From NCBI GenBank assembly GCA_026724425.1, contig JAIUCV010000003.1:53818477-53882476 (forward strand): a stretch of DNA of 64,000 nt, given 5' to 3'. Origin of the DNA: Erythrophleum ivorense (lineage: Eukaryota > Streptophyta > Magnoliopsida > Fabales > Fabaceae). Made by a program: the position numbers and the translations under genes. The first letter of the stretch is position 1, and the number at the start of each line of letters is the position of its first letter. Below, in pieces: positions 36,945 through 48,830 of this stretch. A model generated the notes under the pieces. That model did no database searches. It worked only from the letters and a program-made list of their open reading frames with translations, and had not been told where the DNA came from.

Positions 36945-38417
36945 ACTCAAATCCACAAGATGTACACCCTTAATTGTAAGAAATGCATTCATTCTCATTG
37001 TACCTAATTCCATGATTTTACCTTTCTTATTATCAATGAATGTAAAAGTACTAGATGACTTAGGAATGAAAGATAGGAAATTACTTTTGCTTCCAGTCAT
37101 GTGATGGGAGTATCTAGAATCTAGGAACCATAGGTCATTTCCAATTCTAGCCTTTATAGAGACTTGCATACAATATATGAGAATTTAGGTACCCAAAAAA
37201 CTTTCAATCCTTGCCATGTTAACTCTAAATTCCTTGTATACCAGAGTATCTTTAGGAATCCATTTTTAAATAATCTTTTTCAGTTTCATCAAACATTGAT
37301 AAGATAAATAACCTCTTCTATTGCAAGTATAACACATTCTAAGTCATTTACTATTTGAGGGCTTTACAAAAGCAATCTTAGTATAACTAATACCACTTTT
37401 ACCTAAAGATTGTTTTTGTAGTCTTAGAATCACTTGTAAATTTGTATGCCCTTTTGTAAATTTTGCTAGATCTTTATTAAGATATGTAACCCTTCTTTTA
37501 GCTTTTATTTTCAAACAAAAGAGCTTGTATATAATATTCTTTTTTAAGTTAACTAAAACTTCTCTAAAAAACATCCTTTTCACTTTTGACTACACTAAAA
37601 CTTTTCAAGATCTTTATATGATTTTTTTTTCAATTCATTATATTTTAGTGTAATCTTATTAGAAACTTTCATGACTATGTCAAAAGCATGTAATAACTCA
37701 TCATATGTAAAAGGAATATCATTTACCTCTTTTTTTGGTCTCAGTATCTGCATATTTCTTGTTTGTCATAAGGCAAAAGTTTTCAGTTTCCTTTTCCTAA
37801 TCAATATCACTCTAGTGATCTAGTGTGGCTAAGAGGCAAAAATTTGCTATTTCTTGCTCTTTTTTTTCATTAGCTTCCATTAGAAGTTCATTATTGCTCT
37901 ATATTACATTAGCTATTATAGTCTTCTTCTTATTATTTAAGTATGATTTATTTGCCATTAGATAGTTAGCTTTTATATGGCCAGTTTTCTTGCATCTATA
38001 ACACTTGAGTGTATCTTTAGTTCATTTACGTTTTGATATGCTTCTGCTTCTTTGATTATTCTAAAATCTTTTCTCATAGAAACGATACCTTCTTCTAGTT
38101 AACAGTGTCATTTCTTTGTTATCAAACTAATCAATATGAATCTTATCTTTTTTATCTTAAAAGAGGTTTTAGTGCAATACTTCTTTTACTCTTTGAGCTT
38201 TCTGTGCTTCTATTTAGATAGTTCCCTTTATGATTGGATTCCCTCTAAGTTCATCAAAGGTCATTCTTTCTAGGTTTTCACTTTTTTGGACAGTAGCAAC
38301 CTTTGCAATCGAAGGTGAGCTTAGACTTCTAAGAACCTTTTGGATAAAATCTTCATTAGGATCACACCCTTCGAGAGCATCAAGGTCATTGAAGATTTTT
38401 TCAAGCCTTTGAAACAT
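36945..38417 (-). pseudogene. Copia gag and protease remnants, broken
   Basis: 38417-38214: a gag (UBN2-type) block with FIQKVLRSLSSPSIAKV and FDELRGN. About 38010-37970: a zinc knuckle CYRCKKTGHIKANY whose last Cys is Tyr. About 37120: protease start LWFLDSRYSHHMTG, where the DSG active-site triplet is DSR. It runs to HLVDLSG at the edge of the insert. Several frameshifts lie between. Confidence 0.8.
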
Positions 38418-38919
38418 CTCTTTTATATTTTATATTTCTATCTTCCTTCATTTTAAATAACTCATATTTGTGTACCAATGTGTAAATCCTTATTTTCTTG
38501 ACTTTTGTGGCTCCTTCATATGTTATTTATATCTTGTCCTACATTTCTTTTTATGGAGTGACATCTTAAGAATATTTTGAATTCTTCTATATTTATAGCA
38601 CCGAAAATATAATTAATTGCCTTATAGTATATTTTTATCTTCCTTGTTTCATTATCTTCTTGGCTTTTTGATTATTTTGTCATCTTCTTTCATTATAGGA
38701 ACAAAGGATCCATTTTCGATCAATTTCTACACTTGTAATTCAGTTAACTCAATAACAATTTTTATTCTGATATTCCAGTATGACTAATTTGTTTTATCAG
38801 AATTTGGTGGTTTATTGATTGAATGCTTTTCGGTACTACAAAACTAACTCATCTTTTAGATAGGATCTTTTCTCTAGGAGGTTAATCTTGTAGAAGAGAG
38901 ATCATGATTTAATACTAAT

Positions 38920-40645
38920 TGTTAGTTTATAAGCAATCTAAAAAGGAGGGGTTGAAGGATTTCAAAGTTATTTTTCCTTTTTTGAAAATTTTTTATTCCT
39001 TTTAAGGTTGTCAGGTTCTTGAATAACAAATTCCTTACCATTTAAAAAATATTTTAAACATAAAGAGAGTAAGAAAGATAAAGAGAACACAACCAATTTA
39101 TTTAGTTGGTTCAGACTAAAATGTCTTACATCCAATTCCCAAGTACACATCAAGGGATTTTTATTAATTATAAGCAATCACCATGATACAAAGCAACCCT
39201 AACTCACAAGTAAAGCTCCTTAGCTCTTACTAACTATCCCAAGGTAACCTTACAAGGGTCTACACTTGACTTTTACAACTTTCTTTTCTCTATTAAATTT
39301 TCCCATTCCATTAGTTTTTTCTTGAGCTTCCAAAAACTTGCAAGTATAAGGCAACCCCAAGAGTTCAGCATATTGGTTTCCACAACCTTTCTCTCACTAG
39401 GTTTTTGATGTGTTAAGCACATACACTCTATAAGAGTTTTTTTTTTCCAAATACAAAGTTGACTTATATAGAGCCACAACATTTTAAAGCATGATAGATT
39501 CAAAAGATAATCATTTAATGTTTTCTTCTCTCTTTTCTTATCTTTCATCTTCAAAAAGGTATTCTTTAAATAGTGTAGCCTTCAGCATATGACTGTTGGA
39601 TAGTAGCTCCCTTTAAATACATAGATATGCTCCAACGTTATGGAATTTGTGTCTTTAATACTTTAGATCAATTCATATTCCTATCAGCGACTTCATTCCA
39701 TATTGAGCAGTCTTTAATGTGCATGTCATTGCTTCCATTGTGTGTATTCATTTTAGAAGCCAGAAGACTTGAATAATTCATCATTAATGTAATTTCATCT
39801 CTACTTCCTCCAAACAACAAGTTTCTTTATTCAACTTATTTAAATCTCAAACTTGCCTTTTACATTCCTTAATCAATAATATCTCATTAAAAGCATGAGA
39901 ATCATAAGATTAAATTCAAATGGCATCAATGCATGTTATATAAAAAACTTTCCATAATAGAGTCAATAAAAATCTTTCAACAATTAAAACCTTGACTCAA
40001 TTGAAATCTTTCCTTATATATGAATCATAAAGAACCTTCCTTAAGTATTCAAAAACTTTCTTTAAATCTTTTGATATCATCTTATAATAAATATTATTTC
40101 AAAATCTTGCCATATAAAATATTTGGCACAATTAATATCTCATTTTGAAAACTTTTCATAAAAATTTTGACTCAATAATTCCATATAAAATTGAATTGTA
40201 TAATTTTAAAATAAATGTATAATAATTTTTAGCTTGTGAATTAATCCAACAAAAACCTTTGGTCCTAAGACAATACTTTCATAAATTGTCCATTTTCTAA
40301 AAACTACATTATTTAAATTGTTTGACATAATTAAAACAAAAAATTGTTGATCCAATCATCTCAATCCATTTAGAGGCAACTACATTTCATTGGCAACTTC
40401 TTGCCCTTTCATAGGCAGCTGCATTTGATAGGTAGCTTCTTCTCTACCCAACAATATTATCTTAATCTACTAAGAAAAGGTTACATCTCATTGATAGCTC
40501 TTTTAGTCTTTTACAAGTGATTACACCTAATAGGTAGTTCTTTTTGTAACTAATATTGTATCAACTCATTCTATTTTTATATACACTTAGGTCATTATTC
40601 TCGTTAATGACTATGTGATCTTAACACAAATTCCCATTTTCAACA
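38920..40645 (-). mobile_element. Copia 5' LTR, 1.7 kb
   Basis: On the minus strand it begins TGTTGAAAATGGGAA (40645) and ends ...AAACTAACA (38920), giving TGTT...AACA termini. It is followed by ATTAGTATTAAATC, which matches a decayed methionine-initiator primer site (family form TGGTATCAGAGC). The first 1.1 kb is repeated at 32500-33590. Confidence 0.75.
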
Positions 40646-41688
40646 TAAAAGTTAAAAAACATACACTAAAATAAGTAAGATATAGTACGATAATGTTATT
40701 TAAAATAATATACACTAATTAAGCAATTAAATGCAAAAAATTTTAATAAATAATTTAAGATTAATGAATTAAATAGTAAATTTGATTAGAACGAAAGTAC
40801 TATGTGAAGTAAGCAAAATAATAAGATAGAGGAAATAAAACAAGTAAAAGAATAAATTAAGAAATTTATTTTAAGGTGTAAAGATAAACAAATAGTAAAT
40901 AAAAGAGATTAAATTAGGAAGATATAATATAAAGTTTACATTTCTAACTCAACACAAACTCCTATTAGGTTTGCATTAATAAATTACTATGTACTCATAC
41001 CAATTCCCTTGACAATATCATTGGTCAATATTGACTCGTACTGATACAATAATATGGCATGTCAATGTATGTTAACATTAATTACCATAATCACAAATAT
41101 ACATAATGGAACACATTGTAACAAAGTCCTTTTTATCTAAGAATTCACATTGAAGTTTCAATTCTTGACCATTAAAGATTTTGTGATTTCAATGAACTTA
41201 TAATCAACTTATCATACGATCAAAATGAATCACATACAGAGATACAAATAAGTAAGAACCCATTTCGCAAAGATATATAATTTGGTTTAAAATGATGGTT
41301 AAAAGCGGCAATGAAATAGAACTACCACACATTAGAGAGTCAGTAAATGTATGATAACTTGTTTTCCACTCACAAATGGTGTCAAATAGTATTTGAAGGA
41401 TTTCCTAGAACATATTTGCAACAATTCATTCATTACCTCAATTGAACACATAGTTAAAACATTTGAACATAACCAAAATATAATACCCATCTAAACCTTA
41501 AAAGCTACAATTGAATTTTCTATTTACTCTACTTTACTAGCTTATTCTACCATCAAATTGATCCTAATCCTAATAATAGTCTTAACCTAGGTTATTAGTC
41601 AATTTAACTTACAATATTACAAGTGACTTTAGAATTCATCCTAGGGAGCAAACTTTAGGATTTGTTGCAAGTGGGAATCACAACCAAC
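40646..41688. other. AT-rich intergenic stretch, nothing recognised
   Basis: No open frame of note, no repeat pair and no RNA gene was seen between the Copia LTR and the hAT-like element. Confidence 0.5.
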
Positions 41689-42526
41689 CAGTGGCAAAGC
41701 CATGTTTAGTTATGCCCCTCTCAATTTATAAAATTTGTATGCATATAATATTGAGTTTTGATATTATGTCCCTCAGATATGTTAAAAATTTAAACCCATT
41801 AGATCCATGTATGTATTATGTAATTTTCTTTTATTGTTATTTGATATTTTAACTTGAATTCACTAGACTTACATATATATTATGCATATAACTCTCACTA
41901 AAAAAAATATTATTATTGTTGTTGTTATTGTTATTATGTTTTTCTTTTCTTCTTTTATTTATTTATTTTTTTAATAATTCTCCCTACACTTTTTATTCCC
42001 TCTATGGGTGTGAGCTTCCAAAGTGACTCACACCTTTAATCTTTAATTTTTAATTTCTTAAGATAATCTTTAAATTCAATTTGAAATATTAAAATTCAAC
42101 TAGGTCACTTTAATTTTGAATGTTAAATTGCTAACTCATCATAGTTTGATTGTATTATAATTTTATTATCTATTACTAATATAGAAATAAAAAAAATTAA
42201 ATTTGAAATTTTAGTTTTATGCATTTTATTTAAACAATATAATATAAATGTTATTTTCTTTTAATGAGATATAAAATTTTCTCTGAGATATAAAATTTTT
42301 AGAGAAAATATTGACATTAAAGTAACAATCTTCGTGTAAACCTTAAGAATCTAATTTTTAACATCAACAAATTTGAGATTAATTTAAAAGGTTTGTCATC
42401 AAACATAGAAAAATAAATTAAAATTTTAATTTGCATCCTAATATCAATATAAGATATGAAAAGCACTTTTACAAAATAGATCACGTTAACTTCACCCCTT
42501 ATCCTAAAGTCTTAGCTCTACCATTG
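41689..42526. mobile_element. hAT-like non-autonomous transposon
   Basis: Terminal inverted repeat CAGTGGCAAAGCCAT at the left and CAATGGTAGAGCTAA reading in from the right (10 of 15 match). It is flanked by CAACCAAC (41681-41688) and CAACCAAG (42527-42534), an 8-bp target duplication with one change. CAGTGGC ends and 8-bp duplications are hAT hallmarks. The 838-bp interior is AT-rich with no transposase. Confidence 0.85.
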
Positions 42527-44296
42527 CAACCAAGTAACCAATTACACACTTTATTCTATAGCAAACAAAATCCCCAAATTTGAGTTCACAATCAACATAA
42601 CAGTTGAGAACGGAAGTGAGTCCTTGGCTGAAATAGACATTTGGGAAATCTCCTCCAAATCACTAGTATGGCTGAAATTGGTATTAAATACTTTTCGGCA
42701 ATTGATATTCTCTATTCTCATGGTGTCAACTGTTGTAACACCTTACTGACTACACTCCAGTTCATCTCCCTCTAGGCTTGATTCCATATGATTTCCCAGG
42801 AAAATGACCGAAACCGTGGTATTTCACTACTTAAAGTCGGGGTTTAACCGGTCATATCTTGCCCCGTGGGTCCTGTGAACCCATCATTCACATTCTTTAC
42901 TCAAACACCATTTATAAGACTTGCACATAGTCTCAAAAAACTCACAAACCACGGGTAAGAAGCCAAAACCCAGAAAATACAATTTCTCAATCGGGCCCAT
43001 AAGTCAGATTTCTGGCTCCAACTTTGGAAAATCATAGCTAATTCTAGAAAAATGGGAATCAAGCAAATAATAACTCTCTAGAAAGCTTGGGATGTTAAAT
43101 TCATACTAAAAATAACTACCAACCTCAATCTCAATGTTTAGACCATCATTGACATCGAAATAGGAACAGATGTCCGGCTGTCCCTGTTACTGGTGCAGTT
43201 TACTGTCATGAACTTCGGAAATTCATAATTAATTCCACAAAAATCTAATCTGGGAAAAATATACCAATTTGGAAAGCTACAGATGTTAACTAGAGGAGAA
43301 AAATAAGTTCAGATCATTTCAGGAGCTCTAAGATCTCGAAAACTGATGGAACAGTAACGGAGGTCAGAAACTTCCCTGATGCTGATACAGAACTTCAGCA
43401 AGTCGTTTCTCTCTCTACAGACATCCAATTAAGGTACTTCTAGTTGGTATAGGTCACTGTGGATATCTAGTTTATGCTCACAAAATATCATGACAATTGG
43501 ACACCATTTGGGCTATGGATGACTGGTTTCATTTTCGGACCTATTGTACAGTACCATGACCAAACCATTGAAATTTCTCAATTTCAACAATTCACCAAAT
43601 ATTCTCTAGACCTCCAAATATTACCCACTTTAGCTTCTCAAGAAGCTCTCAATGGACTCTAGAGGCATGCCAAATTTCATAACAAAAAGAGCTCATCTGG
43701 TCATACATTGACGGAGCTCACCCATTTAGCAGTTTTGGCACCCCATGTGGTTCAAATTGGGTCTAAATGACCTCCCACATGCTCTAACCTCTTTTGGGCA
43801 AGTTTGAAAGTGCAAATATAGCATATATGAAATTTTTAAGTGATCCCAATCATCATACATTTTAAAATCACTATGCTATGGAAGAAAATGCATCATTTCA
43901 TATAAGCCACATAAGGGCCAATTTCTACATTCTCATTGCTTTGGCTCTTTACACAATCCATACATCATCTATACATATATTTACATGTGCTCCCACATTT
44001 ACAACTCAAAATAATAGGTGCATATTCATTTTGGCACCATATACATCAAAAGAACTATACATTTCTTTGACTATACTCTACTAGGCTCCATGAGGCATAC
44101 TTGACTCTCCTTGAACTCCACCTGGATATTAAGATGGGAGAGGGAAGGGGGTGAGATTCGGGAGAATCTTAATAGCTCATACTCGTTCAAGATGCAATCA
44201 AGGCGTATAAACTAGTCAAGCATGCACACAAGTCACAATAACACAACATATGTGTTTCGTGCCATGAATATCATGTAAATGCCAAGAATAAGCTCT

Positions 44297-44420
44297 AGGG
44301 ACTTTCGGTCTAGCCTCACCCGAGCTTTGGGACTTTTGGATCGGCCTCACCCTTGGTGTAGGGACTTTTGGCTCCACCTCACTCGTTTCAAGGGACTTTC
44401 AGCACCACCTCACCCGAGCA
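44297..44420 (+). repeat. 31-32-bp tandem repeat, four copies, inside the solo LTR
   Basis: GGGACTTT(C/T)(G/A)G followed by CC(T)CACCCGAGC-like text begins at 44298, 44329, 44361 and 44392. The unit is GC-richer than its surroundings. Confidence 0.85.
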
Positions 44421-45154
44421 ATTTTCACAATTCAATCATAAGCATATTGGTACCCATGCATCAAGGCAACATCAATGGCATATCTCATCATACAAGCACA
44501 TATACAGGCATACAATGACTATTACACATCCAAGAATGCAACAAGAAAAGAGTAGAGAGCTACTTTATCGGATAACACAAGTCTTCCCTTTTGATTTCTC
44601 TCCTCCCTCTTTGATTTCACACTCACAAATAGATGGAGTTGCTTCCTTTTGAGCCTAGGCACAACAAAGAGCATCAAATCATTCTCTCATAGCTTAAATA
44701 ACTCTCACAAAGCTAAAAGAGGCTCTTCATCGAATTAAACCCTCACTACCCATGTAAGAAGCTAGGGATTCTCTCTCTAGAACTCTACTCACTCTTCTTC
44801 CTCTCTCAAGCTCTCAAAGAAGAAGGTAAAGGAGAAGAAGTGAAGCTACATAAGCTCTACCCTTCCTCAAGAGTGGTTTTCCACTTTCTCTCTTCTGAAC
44901 CAAACCCAAATCAACTTCTAAAACCATAGAAAGAGAGGGCAAAAGGAGGAGAACAACACAATAAGGAGAAAAGCTAGGGAAATCTAAAGATTACTCACCT
45001 CTTTGCTTGATCTCCTTGCTTCTCTAGGTCTCTCTCTCTCTTCACAGCTCTTTTCTCTCTCCTTGGTCGAAGCTTAGGTCGGTTCTAAGAGAAAGGAAGA
45101 GTTTAGACTCTTTAAAAAGTCAAAATCTCTCTTTTCACGCTTTTCCGGACTCAC

Positions 45155-45388
45155 CCTCGCTATAGCGAGCCATAACCCTCGCTACGGCGAGCTCGTGTAA
45201 GTCCCAGACCTTGGCCTTCGCTATAGCTATCGCTACGGCGAGCAACTCCCTGGATTTTGTATGGAATGCCCGCACTCGCTATAGCTAGAAGCATTTTCGC
45301 TATAGCGAGAAGGCATTCTCGCTATAGCTAGCCCATTTCTTGCTATAGCGAATAGGTACATTCGCTATAGCTAGGCTGTAGCTAGCAG
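45155..45388 (+). repeat. Cluster of TCGCTATAGCGA palindromes near the LTR 3' end
   Basis: Seven copies of GCTATAG and two of GCTACGG occur in 230 bp. Several are complete palindromes (CTCGCTATAGCGAG); others are half-changed to GCTATAGCTAG. Spacing is irregular (about 20-60 bp). The base composition is much GC-richer than nearby DNA. Confidence 0.9.
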
Positions 45389-45489
45389 ACTTAGAAAATT
45401 TTCAGCCTACGAAAAATTTTCAGCTTTTATTTTCTTTTCCTTTTCTTTTCTCTTTTCTTTTCTTTTCTTTTTCTGGTTGTTACAACTGT

Positions 45490-48231
45490 CCTCTCTGTTT
45501 CCTTCAGTGCTGGGTCTTTCTTTCGAACCTAATGCTCTGATCGCCTCTGTCACTTGTGCCAGAGACCCTGTATCAATTCAAGGATTCCTGAAACACACTG
45601 TTCTTTGGTAAACATTCGATGGTCCAACATGTTCAACATGTTCTACTCAGACGATTAATGTGCATATGATCATATACTCTAAAGAAAAAAAAAGGAATAT
45701 ATTATTGTATATTTTTATAATGTATTTCAAATGTGACTATAGACAAGATAACTTAATTAGTGGTTGTACGTGCATCTGATCATATTTGGCAAAACATGAA
45801 GTATAACAAATAATGGAGATTATGTCTGTCATTCTGAATGTCATTATTTATTCTGCATTGTACTATGATAAAGTGTTTTAGTGGTAATAAAAAATAATAT
45901 AAACATGATGTTTGAAATTTTTATTCAAATAAATGATTTTTTTTATATTTAAAATTATTTTGACCAAAATATTAAGATATTATTATAAAAGTTTGAACTT
46001 AAAACCACTCGCTGAATTATTCACTCTCCTCACAATTTGAGAATCACCTGGTAGTTGAAAATTTTTATTTTAATGCTATTTTTTTGGGTATAAAACAGTA
46101 AATATATGCTAAATGTCATTATATTTATAACAATGTTTATTTTGATTAAGTATTCATTTATTACACATATTATTATTGAAATTAAATATTAATTATTTAT
46201 TCCTTTAATTGGTTAGGTTTCCTTTTTTCTTGTAATGTTTTGTAAATATATTCTTATATTTTTTATAATTAATTTTTTTATTAATTAAAATTTATTAATT
46301 TTTTTGAAAAATATATTTAAAATTTTTTTAAGGCATTTTGGCCTTTATTTTGCTGTTAGGTATTCTCTGGTTTCAAAGGATGACGGAAAAATTTTTCAAT
46401 AGAGAGGTGTAATTCAAGAAAAGAGAAACTTTCTTTTTTATAATAAGATTTTGTTACCACTTGCATTATTTCAATATCGTTGAATAAAGCAACCAAAGAC
46501 ACTTAGGAGACTGTCACTTCTATATAACTATCAACCGATGGGGACATATGGAATATCAATCAGTAACACCACAAAACCGTACAAAACTGTGAAGAGTGAC
46601 TATTATGTGTCAATCTATAGATGCTCCTTCACATAGTGCTCATTTTTTTATTCACTTTGGCACCCATATCCTTCCTAAACACCTTTTACTTCAATGCTAA
46701 AATTCTGCATTCGTGGTCAGTCACTCTTTAACATTAATATGATACTTATTGTGCCATCATGTGTACAAATGTAGAGGCATTAAGTTTAATCCTTCCACCC
46801 CAACCCCCCACACCAAAAAAAAAAGAAAAAAGAATTGATTCATCTAAAATTGTGAAGCCTACATATATTAAGCATGCAAATATTCTACATATGAGTAGAA
46901 TTCGGCATTGGAAGATTAAAAACAAGAAACAAAACAGGGATCACAGATAATCCTGTGAATACTGCATCTCCATGATACTTGGTAGGGAAGAAACTATTAC
47001 ATTGTGCTTTCGTTCTGACATTCCATGGATCCTCCCCTCAATCTACAGTTAGTCAAAGCTACAGTAACTAAGCTTAATATACCCCCATCTGTCAATACTT
47101 TAGTTAGAATCAAACAAGAAGCCAAATTCCGAGATTTTATGATGCTTGGAAGAAAGCTGAGACAAAAATCTTCGAAAGCTGTACAGAAAATATAATAAAA
47201 ATGCCGCCCGCATCGTAGAAAACTGATGTTGGCTCTGATGAAACAGCTATTACAAGTTAAAATTAAGCAACAGATGCCTCAATTAGAAGATCCTGCAGTG
47301 ACTAATGATGTCCCCATTGCGTCTCAAGACTATAGAGCATTCAACAATCAGTAATGACTGGAACCTTCTGAAAAACAGCAACAAGACGCTTTCAGAATCC
47401 TCCACTCACTCTACGATAATTCTATTGAATTTCAAAACCAAAAAGAAGAGAAACAAACAAAAAGAAAAGATTAAGCTTCACAGTTTACATGGAAAAATGG
47501 ATTGTACGATGAATTTCAATTTTAATAAACCACCAGTTTAGTTTCTTTGGAAAAAGACAAAAAAGAAAAAAGATTTCATTATCCCCGATCAATGTAATAA
47601 TTTCCTTAAGATTTGATACAGCTACGTCTGGTATCTGTATACAAGTAAAAAGTAGATGCTGATTCCAAGTACGAGTTCTAAAACATTTCAGAACGGGAGT
47701 ACAGGTTTTCTCCAAGTAAAAGGTGTTTTCGATAAATCCTTCATATTGGTGTGGTCTGGGTTTTGCATTAAAAAAAAAAAAGCCACTTATTAGAAATATG
47801 GTTTACCAAGGTCCGCGGGTATTACTTTCTACAAAAATTATTAAGATTAAGGATGTAGCCATATAGGGTTTCCTATTAATCTAACAAGATTAGTTTTATT
47901 TTAAAGATTATGCTTACATAGAAAAACTAGGAATGGTGACACTCCAGCATGTCCATATTTATATTATATGCTTAAGGAAAAAACTTAAACACAGTATTTT
48001 GTATGTTTGCTACCATGTTCTTTAAGACAAACGTGATACATGAATACTTTTTTTTACAATTTACCACCACAAAATTAACTCTTTACAAAATGTTCCTTCA
48101 CAATTCACATGTTTTGTTTGAAGAACCTGATGACAAATACTAAGAACATTAACTAAGTTTTGTCCATACGCAAAATTGCAAATATTGAAAAATTAGACCA
48201 ATTACACTCACTAGCCAAGCCAACAATTTGA
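45490..48231. other. Intergenic region between the solo LTR and the EX1 3' side
   Basis: No gene could be supported. 45650-46330 is AT-rich. The part from about 46970 to 47760 has more balanced composition and could be transcribed, but no frame or splice pattern fits a known protein. Confidence 0.4.
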
Positions 48232-48679
48232 TTGAGTGAATTACATATACCTTCCCTAAGGTTTTGAAATATTAAACACACACCCTATAGTGAGGTAAAC
48301 TATAAATACTCCTTCTTGTATACTTGAGCATAAACAATGTTCACTTTTTCTGTGGTATTACATATATGCCCTAGCATGTGACAATAGAATACATCCATTA
48401 TCAGGAAAAGTGACTGTTTTCATTGCAAAAGTAATACATATAAATAACATTTCAGCAACAGCAAGGAAATAATTGGAACCTTAAAAAATCGGAAATATGA
48501 ATAAGTCATTTTACGGATAAAACTTGTGACTTCATTCATTCTTGAGTATTTTAAGAGCAGGCAAACATAATGAATAATTTGTTATATGAAAAATTTAGAA
48601 TCGGTGCTCGTAATTCATCCCACTCATAGGTATTTGTAATATTGCAAAACCTTAAGGGAGGTCTATGTAATTCACTCAA
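48232..48679. mobile_element. MITE with 40-bp inverted ends downstream of EX1
   Basis: The left end TTGAGTGAATTACATATACC and the right end read in reverse (TTGAGTGAATTACATAGACC) match nearly base for base and continue through CC(C)TAAGGTTTTG and AATATTA. Total length is 448 bp, with no coding capacity. The GTGAATTACA...AGGTTTTG type is a common plant MITE end. TTGA-like bases flank both sides, but the target duplication is unclear. Confidence 0.8.
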
Positions 48680-48830
48680 GTTGATTTCATAATTTAGCAG
48701 GAAAAATATCTAAATTTTCTATGCAGGCTATAAACTTCATAGAGGTACCTCTTAACTTGACATCTTAAATTAGAACTTACCCCACAGAATCTGAAGAATT
48801 TGCAAGTCTGATATTATGTACAATGACAAT

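Larger units (their letters stand above)
32500..40645 (-). mobile_element. Defective Copia LTR retrotransposon with a nested insertion
   Basis: Minus-strand order from the right: 5' LTR (40645-38920), degenerate initiator-tRNA binding site just inside (ATTAGTATTAAATC), gag with zinc knuckle, protease, a foreign 2.5-kb insert, GAG-pre-integrase, integrase core, then directly the 3' LTR. Protease-integrase order identifies Copia. Reverse transcriptase and RNase H are missing, and all frames carry stops. No target duplication could be confirmed at the outer edges. Confidence 0.85.
42734..45484 (+). mobile_element. Large solo LTR (2.75 kb), Gypsy-like
   Basis: It starts TGTAACACC and ends GGTTGTTACA, with a perfect 5-bp target duplication ACTGT on both sides (42729-42733 and 45485-45489). 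No gag-pol is inside, so it is a solo LTR. It shares the AATTCATAATTAATTC(T/C) motif (about 43030 and 43220) with the LTR at 27035. It also holds a 31-bp tandem repeat (44297-44420), a cluster of GCTATAG palindromes (45155-45388) and a closing CTTTT-rich tract (45430-45475). Confidence 0.9.

Noticed and set aside
45155..45388. CRISPR-like array
   Set aside because: Palindromes have irregular spacing and variable sequence, in a plant LTR; repeats of constant length and unique spacers are lacking.
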